Source of the DNA: Trichoplusia ni
Lineage: Eukaryota > Arthropoda > Insecta > Lepidoptera > Noctuidae
Length of the DNA: 64,000 nucleotides
NCBI RefSeq assembly: GCF_003590095.1
Contig: NC_039483.1
Span: 7,502,001 to 7,566,000, forward strand
Reading direction: 5' to 3'
The stretch's first letter is position 1. Every line of letters starts with the position of its first letter. Made by a program: the position numbers and the translations under genes. Of this stretch, positions 1-12,639 are shown piece after piece. The notes beneath the pieces were generated by a model that had not been told where the DNA came from, ran no database searches, and was given only the letters and a program-made list of their open reading frames with translations.

Positions 1-1005
1 AAAGCTGGTTGGTAAAGGAGCGAAACCAATTGTGCCGACACGCTGTGATCGGGGAAAGTCTCGTACCTAGTTTTACACCATTATAAACATGTATTTTGCA
101 TCGAATATTAATATATTTTATTTATGAACTGTTCTGATTCTGGACGGATGTGTCTTAACCCTTTTCTTTGGGCGTGGTTTAACTATTTGAAAGGATATCT
201 GTGATTTCATTTCAATATCCGCGTTTGATTAAAGTCTAAAACAATTCGTTTAAAACACTTCTTTACGATTCGTCGGCTTTAGTGATAAATTTAGCTGGAC
301 CAAACTTTTTCATTGGCCTCTTTGAAAACATCTAGTGCAGCGCTCACTGAGCATCTGTGACAAGCAAACTGCAGAGGCGTTGAATTTTGGAGTCTACACA
401 GTCGCGTCTGTTGGAACCACAAAACCCAAATTTATTAAAAAAAAGTGTATATTGATTTGAAACTAAAAATGAACTAAAAATTAACTCTTGAAGTTCAACT
501 GTATAATCGAACCATCTACGTTTAACGCTAATTTCTAACATATAAACATTCTTTCTTTCACACTCTCAATGTGATCACCTACAATCATCATTAACGTTCA
601 CAAGCATTAACTACATAAAAAAAATTAAAAACACTTTCTCTAAAGTTTCATTCTCATAAAAATATAATTAACAACACTTAACAGAAACATTCAAGAACCG
701 ATAAAATACATTTTAATATAGTTCAGGTGTTATTTAAAAATTTAATTACTTTCAGCAGAAGCGAGAAAACAGCACTTGCAGATCAATATTTTGCCACATC
801 GAATCATCAAAAATGTAGTAAATTAATGAATAGTACCTATCCTCAAAACTCTAAATCGATTAATGATTTCGAAACCAGTGTTGATTTGAAGGAGAAGAAT
901 ATTACTTTACGATAATGTTTAAAGTTCTATGAGAGTATTGAATAAAAAAACAAATACCTACTATTAAGCTTTCATATATATTTTTAAACGTCTTCCACAG
1001 TTAGG

Positions 1006-1090
1006 CATTCCTTTCAGCGCGGCGTGTTTCACAAACATACAAACCATGTGCAGCTGACACCCAGACACCGAACAAGCATTCGTTGATCAC
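1006..1090 (-). repeat. tRNA-derived SINE remnant
   Basis: Read on the minus strand, this piece has the body typical of the tRNA-derived SINEs seen elsewhere in the window: a GTGATC-type motif, then an ACGAATGCTTGTT-like stretch, a GTCTGGGTGT-like stretch and a GTTTGTGAAAC-like stretch. It lacks the tRNA-like head, so it is a 5'-truncated fragment. The family assignment rests on visual similarity to 4769-4985 and 22141-22242. Confidence 0.45.
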
Positions 1091-1438
1091 ACTTATCAAA
1101 ATTTTTGGCAACATTAACATTACTTGTAATTAGTATTTTTTCCTTTGACTAAGGTAATTGGTTTTTACTGTCTTTTAACATAAAATACAATCATTAAATA
1201 ATTGCAGTCTTACACAGAGAGTTCAATGTTCTTGCGTTTACATCATTGTGAGTTTATTGCTAATTATGTGTCGAAATAGGAGGTAGCCGCAGCCGCAAGG
1301 TTTATTTGTATCAGTTAGTGTTTATGTTACTTGCATACCAAACCAGTAAATCATAACAGCCAGAATTTACGAGGGAATTAACTAATGAAGAGGGTCGTAT
1401 GGTACTGGAGCCTACCTACAATACAGTTGTAAAATAGA

Positions 1439-1490
1439 GATGCCGCTATGTGATGTGTGTGTCTCGCTTCCACAACTACAAGAGTGTTAT
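1439..1490 (+). repeat. Degenerate palindromic 'GAGATGCCGCTA' repeat copy
   Basis: AGATGCCGCTATGTG is followed a few bases later by GTGTGTCTCGCTTCCACAAC. The same layout (GAGATGCC-type arm, short spacer, inverted arm ending in TCTC, then a CTTCCACAA tail) recurs near 17510, 24860, 29423, 32139 and 45822. This looks like an old MITE-like or SINE-internal repeat. Copies are very diverged. Confidence 0.35.
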
Positions 1491-2485
1491 GTAAAGAGGT
1501 AGCGATAGGACCCGTGGTCTAATATTGACACTGAGTAAGGATTGTAACTGGATTTTCAATACTTTTACCAATTTTTTATGAGATTTCTTATGTTACGGAG
1601 ATGGTAGAAAACAAGTTAAGGATCATTAGGATTTCGTCGAAATGTTGAACCTAATTGCTTCACACAATTGACTTCGTTTTCAATGATGGTGTTAGTCACA
1701 CCATAAAAAATCCAACCCATTTTTCCGGTTTCGAGAAACTCCTTAAAGTTTCTTGACAAGGTTCCAAAACCATGAAGTTATTTACCTACGGCAAAACTTC
1801 TTAAGCGACAGTTTTCCCGATTTACATTATAAATAAAAGTTTTGATTTATCAGCCAGATCGGAAAGCGAAAAAAGCAATAAAGAAAAAAGCACATATTGC
1901 GCAAATTCCTGTACGTTTAACACAATAGAGACGTATGACCTTCCGTGTTCTAAAAAGGGAACAATACCAAGGATGCGAAACCTTCTCATTTCGTGCCAAG
2001 GACCAAGGTATCGCATGAATGATACGCAGAAACTTTGTTACAGGTGCTTCCATCCAATATCCTCGACTTATATCATTTTTCCGTTCTCATGTTATTTTGG
2101 AAATGTATCACGAAAGCTCGAAAGTTGAAGAAGAAGTACTCATTCATCTGGAATTATATGGCTATGATTATTAATATTACGAATAAATGTGGATATTAAA
2201 GCCTTAAAATGCATAGAAAACTATTGAAAGATTGGCTAAAATTTTGAGGTTACAATTATTTTTCGAATCAGTTTACTTTGGATTCTTTGACAGACTCAAG
2301 AGGATATTTTAATAAGTTAATAATATCAATGATAAATCAACATCTATGTCGCTAACGTTTCAAAATACCATTCTATCTGAAATCTTAAGTCTGAATAAAT
2401 CCTTCCGATGTCAGACGAACGTCATCTTAAGATAATTAAGAGAAATAGGTTAAGCCAGCTAATGTACTTATAGGTCTTATTACAT

Positions 2486-2853
2486 GCCATTAGCTCGTGG
2501 CTAAGCTATAACCGCATAAGTGATTCGATCGCAGGTTAAGCTATGCTTGACGCGGTTGGTCCGTAGATGGGTGACCATCTTTGTCATAACGAGTTCCTGA
2601 GTGTTTCGGAAGGCACGTTAAATTGTGGGTCCCGGCTGTTATTCCTACATCTTTGACAGTCGTTACAGGTAGTCAGAAGCTTGAAAAAGTCTGACAGCCA
2701 GTCTAAAAAAGGGGTATCGTGTTGCCCAGGTAACTGGGTTGAGGAGGTCAGATAGGCAGTCGCTCCTTATAAAACACTGGTACTTAGCTGAAACCGGTTG
2801 GACTGGTAGCCGACCCTAACATACCTAGTTGGGAAAAGGCTAGGCCAATGATA
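2486..2853 (+). repeat. 5S rRNA-derived SINE, near full length
   Basis: The 5' part resembles the 3' half of 5S rRNA: TTCGATCGCAGGTTAAGC, then GACGCGGTTGGTCCGTAGAT followed by GGGTGACC, which corresponds to the 5S internal promoter (A box and C box). The body then runs through CGGAAGGCACGTTAAATTGT and CAGATAGGCAGTCGCTCCTT to a 3' end reading GGCTAGGCCAATGAT. A second copy in reverse orientation lies at 53312-53687 and aligns over the whole length. 5S-derived SINEs are known from moths (HaSE3 of Helicoverpa armigera). I see no clear target-site duplication here, which suggests an older insertion than the intronic copy. Confidence 0.8.
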
Positions 2854-4608
2854 GCTTGAAAAAACCCACAGGTTTAATATTTAGTTCCATACTTATCATC
2901 TACAATATTCCTAAAAGTATTTTTGAATTACTTTTTTTAGGTGAAAATTACAATAAACGGGTTTTTTTTTTTCAATAATTCTATTTATTAAAATTGGAAC
3001 TAATAATGATGATTATAATATTAAACACTCGATAATCACCTGTGATGAATCTGTATAGCGATTTTACTTATAAATACTAATATGAACATTTAATTCAAAC
3101 CCACACTATATTCTCTAATATTAGTATTGTTACAATAATAATAAAAAAAATATCGTTATAATATAACAGCGTAGAACGGAATGTGAATGACAGGTCGTGA
3201 CGTCACGACACGAGTTTCACTGACACATACTTGTAACAAACACTTTCGTGATCGACTGTACTGAAGTAACTATACGTGGTAACGTATTTTGGGGTCTAAT
3301 AATCAATTAAAATACCCACCCTAACGCCTAAGCAAGTGATTAAGTTAATAGAATCGAGAATCGACTGATTCGAGTAAATTGCTCCTATCGATTCTAGTGA
3401 TCTTATCTTACACTACAATCATTTACACTATAAATAAGTAATTATTTTTTTAAATATATTTGGCCGACACTAATGCCTAAAGAAGGACTAAGAAGACGAA
3501 GGAAGACCTATAAAACACTTAGCGCTGGTTATTTTTAGCCCTAAGCTATTTCTTACTCCCACATTGCTATTCGTTAATGTTTGTCTGTTTAGTGCTTAAA
3601 TTAACGAATAATGTTAAACAACCTAACTTAGTCTTTCGCTGTCCACTTTTGGATATAGGCCTCCCCTACGTGGCGCTACAGCACCCAGTCCTCCACTTTC
3701 CACAACCGGGCCAAACTACTGTTTCACATTGCTGGGCAGGTACAAGATCTCTCTACGATTCTCTATCCTGGGCCACATGGAACCTTTATAGTAATATTAT
3801 TAAAATTCATGGTTAACACACTGTTCTCTTGGACCATATACCTTCAAAGCAAATAAAAACACAATTTATTTTATTATTGTAGTTAATATACACTCTAAAA
3901 CAGGAAGCAAAGCCGTCACTTGTCATAACTAAGTATTCAATAAATACATACAATTTCAATAAACGCGACATAAGTGACTGCAACAAAGAAATACAAGTTT
4001 CCTAACAACACTTGCATAACAAGTAGTATACCAGCATTAGGGCCATCCTTTCATTCTCATTCAACCGCCATATGTCTGAGTGGGATAGAAGAAATATGTC
4101 GCGAAGTAGGATATGTCATCGTCCATTTGTGGAGGTTAGACAGTAAAACAAGTAGCGTGAACATATAAGTATACAAGTTTAAAGTTTGCTTCCAAGATCT
4201 AAGGAGACGTTTAGCTTTCGTGTTTTCTCGTATTTCCTATTGCATTTGTCGTCTGACTATAAAATGAAAAAACATTTTTTGCTCGTTCCAACAAATATTA
4301 AAACATTTATAACGATATCTGTCCATATTTCTTCTTAAAAAGTACAGAGAACCGTAAATATGAATTATTTAAAATTATTTGTTAATTCTTAGACAATAAG
4401 GTAGATTTTCGCATCTTTCAAGAAACAGTTACTGCGGAGCATTGTACCGCTTGGAGAAAACTTGATTTATCGGTAAATGTAAATTATGTTTGACTAACGG
4501 TAATACAGTTTCACACAGTAATTATGTGCTTTATGAACCTCGTAATATATCTCATAATTAAGCACTCATAAAATACATCATTCACTAAAATATTCATAAC
4601 TTGATGAG
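2854..4608. other. Intergenic or intronic DNA, nothing recognised
   Basis: AT-rich sequence with poly-T and poly-A runs and no reading frame that looks like protein. No transposon terminus or RNA gene was recognised. Confidence 0.5.
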
Positions 4609-4768
4609 TTTATAAACCATTTTCTCTCTTTTACAGTCAAACGCTAACCTGTAGTTGTTACGGGTCATAGGAAAATCAACCTTAAAGATTTATATAAGAA
4701 TATCGATTTTAATGTATGGATAGAGGCAAAAAAATCTATTTATTTGCATCATTAGAAAAGATAGAGTT

Positions 4769-4985
4769 AGACTACCGGGATAACCAAGTGTTTAAGGTCA
4801 TCACGCCAAACCCACTGTGCGCGTCGTGTCGCGGGTTCAATCAAGGCTTAGGAGAAACAACTGTGTGATCCTCGAATGCTTATTCTGAAATTGGGGGTTT
4901 TTGTGCGCATGATTTGCATTTTTGTGAAACCGAGACGTTAGGATTAATTTCCTGACTAATCCTGACCATGTGTTTTTTTAGGAAT
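4769..4985 (+). repeat. tRNA-derived SINE (first copy)
   Basis: The head has CACGCCAAACCCACTGTGCG followed by CGTGTCGCGGGTTCAATCAA, in which GGGTTCAATCA matches a tRNA B-box (pol III promoter). The tail passes through GTGTGATCCTCGAATGCTTA and TTTTTGTGAAACCG. The same family appears at 21383, 30401, 46161 and elsewhere. This copy is duplicated at about 9243-9460 only because the whole contig end is repeated. Confidence 0.65.
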
Positions 4986-5081
4986 ATAAGAAGAGTTAAA
5001 GTGTTGTATATAATATAGAGTCTTAGTGTTGTACTATGTAAACAGTGTGTCACAAATGGTTGGAAAAGTTAGGAAAATTAA

Positions 5082-5258
5082 GTTGCTAATGCACTTGTGT
5101 TATGATATAACTTCAGATACAACGAAGGTACCATAAACACCCAGACCCGAGACAATGTAGAAATGTAAATTTTTACATTGACTCGACCATCGCACCGGGA
5201 CCTCAGAGCTAGCGACACCTTGAAATGGTGCGTACGCCACTCGACCACGGAGGTCGTC
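5082..5258 (-). repeat. tRNA-derived SINE, HaSE1-like, antisense (first copy)
   Basis: On the minus strand it begins GACGACCTCCGTGGTCGAGT, a common lepidopteran SINE head with a tRNA A-box-like GTGGTCGAGTGGC and a degenerate B-box (GAGGTCCCGGTGCGAT). It continues through a TCTCGGGTCTGGGTGTTTAT body and ends CACAAGTGCATTAGCAACT. The layout matches the tRNA-plus-central-domain SINEs described from moths. It lies about 100 bases from the preceding SINE in opposite orientation. Confidence 0.7.
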
Positions 5259-8085
5259 AAAAAAACCGTGTTAATAAAACACGACTGCCCACCTGATTAA
5301 CCTACTCCGAAGGCAGTTCAACTAAAACACGATATTTACTTAATAAGCGTCCACGCATTGAACAGCCTCCTTATTACAATCTTGTTTATCTTGATATTCC
5401 AGCTGAATCCTGCTACAGTTTTAATGTAATATGCAAATCCCTATTATCTCGAGTATAAACAACATACATTGTATTAAATACAATGATAATAAACTTCGTG
5501 AATGTACGATAACGACTCCGCATTTACTATTGATATGCGTAATGCCAGAAGAATGAAGGTATAGAGTCGTATTTGCATAGAATTAAATTTACTCCGCGCT
5601 TTGGAAGAATGATTGAGTGTTTCCAAATTGTGAATGATTATTGTGATTATGTTGTCTTTGTTCATGTGTTGGGCTAAATTATTTGCTATTGTTACATTGT
5701 TTTGCTTATTTCTTAGTTTAATCAAGCTTATTTCGAGACATAATGATGTTATTTTAACTCTACAATTTATTTTTGTAGTAGAATCCAACAGTCTTAGATG
5801 AGAATAAAATGGCATACGATACTAAAAATGTCGTGGCCAGTAAAGAGCTTTCAAATGTAGCGTTCAAATAAGTGAATTGAATTTCACATCAAACACGAAA
5901 CAAATTACAAGACAAATATTTTTGAAGGTCTCAAAATTTAGCCAGTCCGTCTCAACAGTTTTCCTTTTCCAGTAAAAGGACATGTCTGCAGATGGGCCAG
6001 TCTTGCATAACTAGCCTTCTGTTCATTGTTTATATGAAACTAGAGAAACTGGTTTCGTTACATATGATTTGTGGACCACACAACATTTGAAATAATACAG
6101 CCATAACGTATTAACACATTTGTGAATAAGATATACGATTATGTTGACAGGATTATCGTCTGAACGGTGAATTATTTAAAGGAGGTTCTACCGGCCATTG
6201 TTTGCGACAATTCATCGATATTGCTTAGTCGCGAGAGGAATATTGAAGTGTTGAGTTGAGGATTAGTCCGCTGCTTTATGAAATGATGAAAGTAATAGGT
6301 GGCCTAAGTGGGCAATATCATGACTTATTTACGGCTAAATTCTGATGCTTCACGTTTTTTTTAAGTGGGCTTTATGTATCTGGCACTTAGCACTGTCAAA
6401 GCGACAGATATACTTTTAAGAACGTATCTAAAATTAAGTCTGTGAAGAAATATTTGGATTTCAACATTCCCTAGTCAATTACAGCACTTCGCTAAATTCT
6501 GGCTCCTATATAACAAAAACCATATAATACTACACTCAATCTCAAATCCTTTAAATAGAAAATATGAATATAATATTTAAGTGGTCACAAGAGTATGGCA
6601 GAAATAATTTCGTGCCACGTGACACAAATGAGAGGCTTCTGCTGTCAAATAAAAAACAAGCGGAGAACGTATCGAATAATTCTGACTTTGATGACTTGAT
6701 TGAATTACGTACATTCAAACCAATGGTTTCACATCAAAGTTGTATAATATATAGGTGATATTTAGATATACGAATAAAAAAGGGGGAATGAACAACCTCC
6801 TAAAACTACAAGGTTACTCTTTTCAAATATTTTGTAAGATATAAAATCGACCTTATTGTATGTGAATAGAGGTGTTCATTATTTATCAACTTCGGGTATA
6901 CTGCACAACACAGTGTAAGACATGAAACGACAAACTCTATATACCGCAATTTTTTCAATAAAAAAAACTATTATTACTACAGTAAATATATGTAGAGGTA
7001 ATTTCGTCTATATGTCACAACGCAATATCGAATATAGTTTAAGTACAGTTAAATTCGTGTGCAAAAGACCTTGGATGATATCTATTGTAATATTGTAACG
7101 TCGAAGCCAGTTTAGCAATGTTTTGACAATATTCGTCAGATATACACTTAGTCACCTAACAGACCTTTCACACAAGTTTTCCGCTTTATCGGATACGGTT
7201 TTGTACCAACCATTTTTTTTGTATACAGAATTAATTTATCATTTTATTTCTTATATTCATAATATTATTCTTATCTTATATTCATTCAATGGACAACCTG
7301 CTGTCAGTTTTAAATCGCTTGTGTTTCGAGGCTGGCTTAACATAACGGAAATTGTTTCAGACGTGTAATTTTCCTCACAATATTTTCCTTTTCGGTTTTC
7401 AACAAATTTTGTGATCTTTGACTTGTCATGATCAATTAACAAAACCGTGTCCGATAAAAAGGGGACCACGAGTGTATGTGCTGATAGTCACTTTAACCTT
7501 GCGGATTACTTAGGTAACGTGAAACAAAAGAAATAAAGAAACATATATTGTTCCCTTTCCACCAATAAGAGGCACATAACCATAAACAATAAAACAGCTC
7601 TTAAGTGAAGCGTAAACGCGTTATTCACGTCACTTCGTCACATCATAACGCTAGCCATATCGAAATTGCGTGTCTAACTTTAAAAGGCTTTCAACGAAAG
7701 TTCCCATTCCTAAGCATTCCCATATCTATTCCCGACTGGCACGTAAAGTTCCCTTTATAGAATAACGCTCTTAACTCATTTAAACATTAAACTATGAGGG
7801 TACTAGGATCCCATAGAAATTCGATGGCAAAACTGCCCAAAAAAATCAACTTGCTAATAGATTTTGAACTCTATGACCTATACAATAAAGTTGTTATAGT
7901 TGGAAGCTTTTGAGAAATAAGTTAGGAAGTGAAATGGTGCATAAACAGATCAATTACGAACAACACAGTCTCTGAGTGATACGGGTTTATTTATGTTAAC
8001 AAGTCCGCGTTATGGTGCAAGGACAGATAAGCGTTTCATCCAATATTGTACAGTCAGCAATAAAATCTATTAATAGGTACTATTG
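5259..8085. other. Intergenic or intronic DNA, nothing recognised
   Basis: Rest of the first copy of the duplicated segment. It has only short chance reading frames (for example near 5474-5815 on the minus strand and 7123-7368 on the plus strand) that lack protein-like composition. No transposon ends were recognised. Confidence 0.5.
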
Positions 8086-9085
8086 NNNNNNNNNNNNNNN
8101 NNNNNNNNNNNNNNNNNNNNNNNNNNNNNNNNNNNNNNNNNNNNNNNNNNNNNNNNNNNNNNNNNNNNNNNNNNNNNNNNNNNNNNNNNNNNNNNNNNNN
8201 NNNNNNNNNNNNNNNNNNNNNNNNNNNNNNNNNNNNNNNNNNNNNNNNNNNNNNNNNNNNNNNNNNNNNNNNNNNNNNNNNNNNNNNNNNNNNNNNNNNN
8301 NNNNNNNNNNNNNNNNNNNNNNNNNNNNNNNNNNNNNNNNNNNNNNNNNNNNNNNNNNNNNNNNNNNNNNNNNNNNNNNNNNNNNNNNNNNNNNNNNNNN
8401 NNNNNNNNNNNNNNNNNNNNNNNNNNNNNNNNNNNNNNNNNNNNNNNNNNNNNNNNNNNNNNNNNNNNNNNNNNNNNNNNNNNNNNNNNNNNNNNNNNNN
8501 NNNNNNNNNNNNNNNNNNNNNNNNNNNNNNNNNNNNNNNNNNNNNNNNNNNNNNNNNNNNNNNNNNNNNNNNNNNNNNNNNNNNNNNNNNNNNNNNNNNN
8601 NNNNNNNNNNNNNNNNNNNNNNNNNNNNNNNNNNNNNNNNNNNNNNNNNNNNNNNNNNNNNNNNNNNNNNNNNNNNNNNNNNNNNNNNNNNNNNNNNNNN
8701 NNNNNNNNNNNNNNNNNNNNNNNNNNNNNNNNNNNNNNNNNNNNNNNNNNNNNNNNNNNNNNNNNNNNNNNNNNNNNNNNNNNNNNNNNNNNNNNNNNNN
8801 NNNNNNNNNNNNNNNNNNNNNNNNNNNNNNNNNNNNNNNNNNNNNNNNNNNNNNNNNNNNNNNNNNNNNNNNNNNNNNNNNNNNNNNNNNNNNNNNNNNN
8901 NNNNNNNNNNNNNNNNNNNNNNNNNNNNNNNNNNNNNNNNNNNNNNNNNNNNNNNNNNNNNNNNNNNNNNNNNNNNNNNNNNNNNNNNNNNNNNNNNNNN
9001 NNNNNNNNNNNNNNNNNNNNNNNNNNNNNNNNNNNNNNNNNNNNNNNNNNNNNNNNNNNNNNNNNNNNNNNNNNNNNNNNNNNNN
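8086..9085. other. Assembly gap, exactly 1000 N
   Basis: The run of N is exactly 1000 bases, a round number that indicates a scaffolding placeholder rather than a measured distance. Because the two flanks are copies of each other, the real gap is probably negative (an overlap of about 3.48 kb). Reading frames that cross the N run have no meaning. Confidence 0.99.
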
Positions 9086-9242
9086 TTTATAAACCATTTT
9101 CTCTCTTTTACAGTCAAACGCTAACCTGTAGTTGTTACGGGTCATAGGAAAATCAACCTTAAAGATTTATATAAGAATATCGATTTTAATGTATGGATAG
9201 AGGCAAAAAAAATCTATTTATTTGCATCATTAGAAAAGATAG

Positions 9243-9460
9243 AGTTAGACTACCGGGATAACCAAGTGTTTAAGGTCATCACGCCAAACCCACTGTGCGC
9301 GTCGTGTCGCGGGTTCAATCAAGGCTTAGGAGAAACAACTGTGTGATCCTCGAATGCTTATTCTGAAATTGGGGGTTTTTGTGCGCATGATTTGCATTTT
9401 TGTGAAACCGAGACGTTAGGATTAATTTCCTGACTAATCCTGACCATGTGTTTTTTTAGG
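9243..9460 (+). repeat. tRNA-derived SINE (second copy, in the duplicated segment)
   Basis: Same element as at 4769-4985, with B-box GGGTTCAATCA. It is present twice only because the contig end is represented twice. Confidence 0.65.
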
Positions 9461-9559
9461 AATATAAGAAGAGTTAAAGTGTTGTATATAATATAGAGTC
9501 TTAGTGTTGTACTATGTAAACAGTGTGTCACAAATGGTTGGAAAAGTTAGGAAAATTAA

Positions 9560-9737
9560 GTTGCTAATGCACTTGTGTTATGATATAACTTCAGATACAA
9601 CGAAGGTACCATAAACACCCAGACCCGAGACAATGTAGAAATGTAAATTTTTACATTGACTCGACCATCGCACCCGGGACCTCAGAGCTAGCGACACCTT
9701 GAAATGGTGCGTACGCCACTCGACCACGGAGGTCGTC
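9560..9737 (-). repeat. tRNA-derived SINE, HaSE1-like (second copy, in the duplicated segment)
   Basis: Same element as at 5082-5258. The B-box region here reads CCCGGG where the first copy reads CCGGG, one of the homopolymer differences between the two representations. Confidence 0.7.
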
Positions 9738-12639
9738 AAAAAACCGTGTTAATAAAACACGACTGCCCACCTGATTAACCTACTCCGAAGGCAGTTCAAC
9801 TAAAACACGATATTTACTTAATAAGCGTCCACGCATTGAACAGCCTCCTTATTACAATCTTGTTTATCTTGATATTCCAGCTGAATCCTGCTACAGTTTT
9901 AATGTAATATGCAAATCCCTATTATCTCGAGTATAAACAACATACATTGTATTAAATACAATGATAATAAACTTCGTGAATGTACGATAACGACTCCGCA
10001 TTTACTATTGATATGCGTAATGCCAGAAGAATGAAGGTATAGAGTCGTATTTGCATAGAATTAAATTTTACTCCCGCGCTTTGGAAGAATGATTGAGTGT
10101 TTCCAAATTGTGAATGATTATTGTGATTATGTTGTCTTTGTTCATGTGTTGGCTAAATTATTTGCTATTGTTACATTGTTTTGCTTATTTCTTAGTTTAA
10201 TCAAGCTTATTTCGAGACATAATGATGTTATTTTAACTCTACAATTTATTTTTGTAGTAGAATCCAACAGTCTTAGATGAGAATAAAATGGCATACGATA
10301 CTAAAAATGTCGTGGCCAGTAAAGAGCTTTCAAATGTAGCGTTCAAATAAGTGAATTGAATTTCACATCAAACACGAAACAAATTACAAGACAAATATTT
10401 TTGAAGGTCTCAAAATTTAGCCAGTCCGTCTCAACAGTTTTCCTTTTCCAGTAAAAGGACATGTCTGCAGATGGGCCAGTCTTGCATAACTAGCCTTCTG
10501 TTCATTGTTTATATGAAACTAGAGAAACTGGTTTCGTTACATATGATTTGTGGACCACACAACATTTGAAATAATACAGCCATAACGTATTAACACATTT
10601 GTGAATAAGATATACGATTATGTTGACAGGATTATCGTCTGAACGGTGAATTATTTAAAGGAGGTTCTACCGGCCATTGTTTGCGACAATTCATCGATAT
10701 TGCTTAGTCGCGAGAGGAATATTGAAGTGTTGAGTTGAGGATTAGTCGCTGCTTTATGAAATGATGAAAGTAATAGGTGGCCTAAGTGGGCAATATCATG
10801 ACTTATTTACGGCTAAATTCTGATGCTTCACGTTTTTTTAAGTGGGCTTTATGTATCTGGCACTTAGCACTGTCAAAGCGACAGATATACTTTTAAGAAC
10901 GTATCTAAAATTAAGTCTGTGAAGAAATATTTGGATTTCAACATTCCCTAGTCAATTACAGCACTTCGCTAAATTCTGGCTCCTATATAACAAAAACCAT
11001 ATAATACTACACTCAATCTCAAATCCTTTAAATAGAAAATATGAATATAATATTTAAGTGGTCACAAGAGTATGGCAGAAATAATTTCGTTGCCACGTGA
11101 CACAAATGAGAGGCTTCTGCTGTCAAATAAAAAACAAGCGGAGAACGTATCGAATAATTCTGACTTTGATGACTTGATTGAATTACGTACATTCAAACCA
11201 ATGGTTTCACATCAAAGTTGTATAATATATAGGTGATATTTAGATATACGAATAAAAAAGGGGGAATGAACAACCTCCTAAAACTACAAGGTTACTCTTT
11301 TCAAATATTTTGTAAGATATAAAATCGACCTTATTGTATGTGAATAGAGGTGTTCATTATTTATCAACTTCGGGTATACTGCACAACACAGTGTAAGACA
11401 TGAAACGACAAACTCTATATACCGCAATTTTTTCAATAAAAAAAACTATTATTACTACAGTAAATATATGTAGAGGTAATTTCGTCTATATGTCACAACG
11501 CAATATCGAATATAGTTTAAGTACAGTTAAATTCGTGTGCAAAAGACCTTGGATGATATCTATTGTAATATTGTAACGTCGAAGCCAGTTTAGCAATGTT
11601 TTGACAATATTCGTCAGATATACACTTAGTCACCTAACAGACCTTTCACACAAGTTTTCCGCTTTATCGGATACGGTTTTGTACCAACCATTTTTTTTGT
11701 ATACAGAATTAATTTATCATTTTATTTCTTATATTCATAATATTATTCTTATCTTATATTCATTCAATGGACAACCTGCTGTCAGTTTTAAATCGCTTGT
11801 GTTTCGAGGCTGGCTTAACATAACGGAAATTGTTTCAGACGTGTAATTTTCCTCACAATATTTTCCTTTTCGGTTTTCAACAAATTTTGTGATCTTTGAC
11901 TTGTCATGATCAATTAACAAAACCGTGTCCGATAAAAAGGGGACCACGAGTGTATGTGCTGATAGTCACTTTAACCTTGCGGATTACTTAGGTAACGTGA
12001 AACAAAAGAAATAAAGAAACATATATTGTTCCCTTTCCACCAATAAGAGGCACATAACCATAAACAATAAAACAGCTCTTAAGTGAAGCGTAAACGCGTT
12101 ATTCACGTCACTTCGTCACATCATAACGCTAGCCATATCGAAATTGCGTGTCTAACTTTAAAAGGCTTTCAACGAAAGTTCCCATTCCTAAGCATTCCCA
12201 TATCTATTCCCGACTGGCACGTAAAGTTCCCTTTATAGAATAACGCTCTTAACTCATTTAAACATTAAACTATGAGGGTACTAGGATCCCATAGAAATTC
12301 GATGGCAAAACTGCCCAAAAAAATCAACTTGCTAATAGATTTTGAACTCTATGACCTATACAATAAAGTTGTTATAGTTGGAAGCTTTTGAGAAATAAGT
12401 TAGGAAGTGAAATGGTGCATAAACAGATCAATTACGAACAACACAGTCTCTGAGTGATACGGGTTTATTTATGTTAACAAGTCCGCGTTATGGTGCAAGG
12501 ACAGATAAGCGTTTCATCCAATATTGTACAGTCAGCAATAAAATCTATTAATAGGTACTATTGGATTTACAACAAATTACAATAGATAACTAGAAATTTC
12601 GACGAAGAAAGAAAATCGAAAAGTGGTTGGCACCAAGCA

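Larger units (their letters stand above)
1..2485. other. Intergenic or intronic DNA, no gene recognised
   Basis: This AT-rich stretch has only short chance reading frames with no recognisable protein motif. It contains an antisense SINE remnant near 1006-1090 and a degenerate copy of the palindromic GAGATGCCGCTA repeat near 1439-1490, both listed separately. I see nothing else. Confidence 0.6.
4609..8085 (+). repeat. First copy of a 3.48 kb duplicated segment, ending at the assembly gap
   Basis: This 3477-base segment recurs as 9086-12563 (3478 bases). Its last base directly abuts the N run. I found no substitutions by eye. The differences I found are homopolymer-length changes, for example seven versus eight A near 4731, CC versus CCC near 5196, seven versus six A near 5258, TTT and CC versus TTTT and CCC near 5587, GGG versus GG near 5671, CC versus C near 6268, eight versus seven T near 6355 and T versus TT near 6611. 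These sum to the observed net difference of one base. It is read as the right end of a contig that truly overlaps the next contig, not as a biological duplication. Confidence 0.95.
9086..12563 (+). repeat. Second copy of the 3.48 kb duplicated segment, starting at the assembly gap
   Basis: This repeats 4609-8085 in the same orientation and starts at the first base after the N run. Past 12563 the sequence continues into unique DNA, whereas the first copy is unique only to its left. This is the geometry of two overlapping contig ends. It contains the duplicated SINEs at about 9243-9460 and 9560-9737. Confidence 0.95.

Noticed and set aside
8012..9147. Long open frames across the N run on both strands
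   Set aside because: They consist almost entirely of unknown residues translated from N. They are artefacts of the assembly gap.
4609..12563. A genuine 3.5 kb segmental tandem duplication
   Set aside because: Both inner edges coincide exactly with the N run and the differences look like homopolymer errors only, which fits overlapping contig ends far better.
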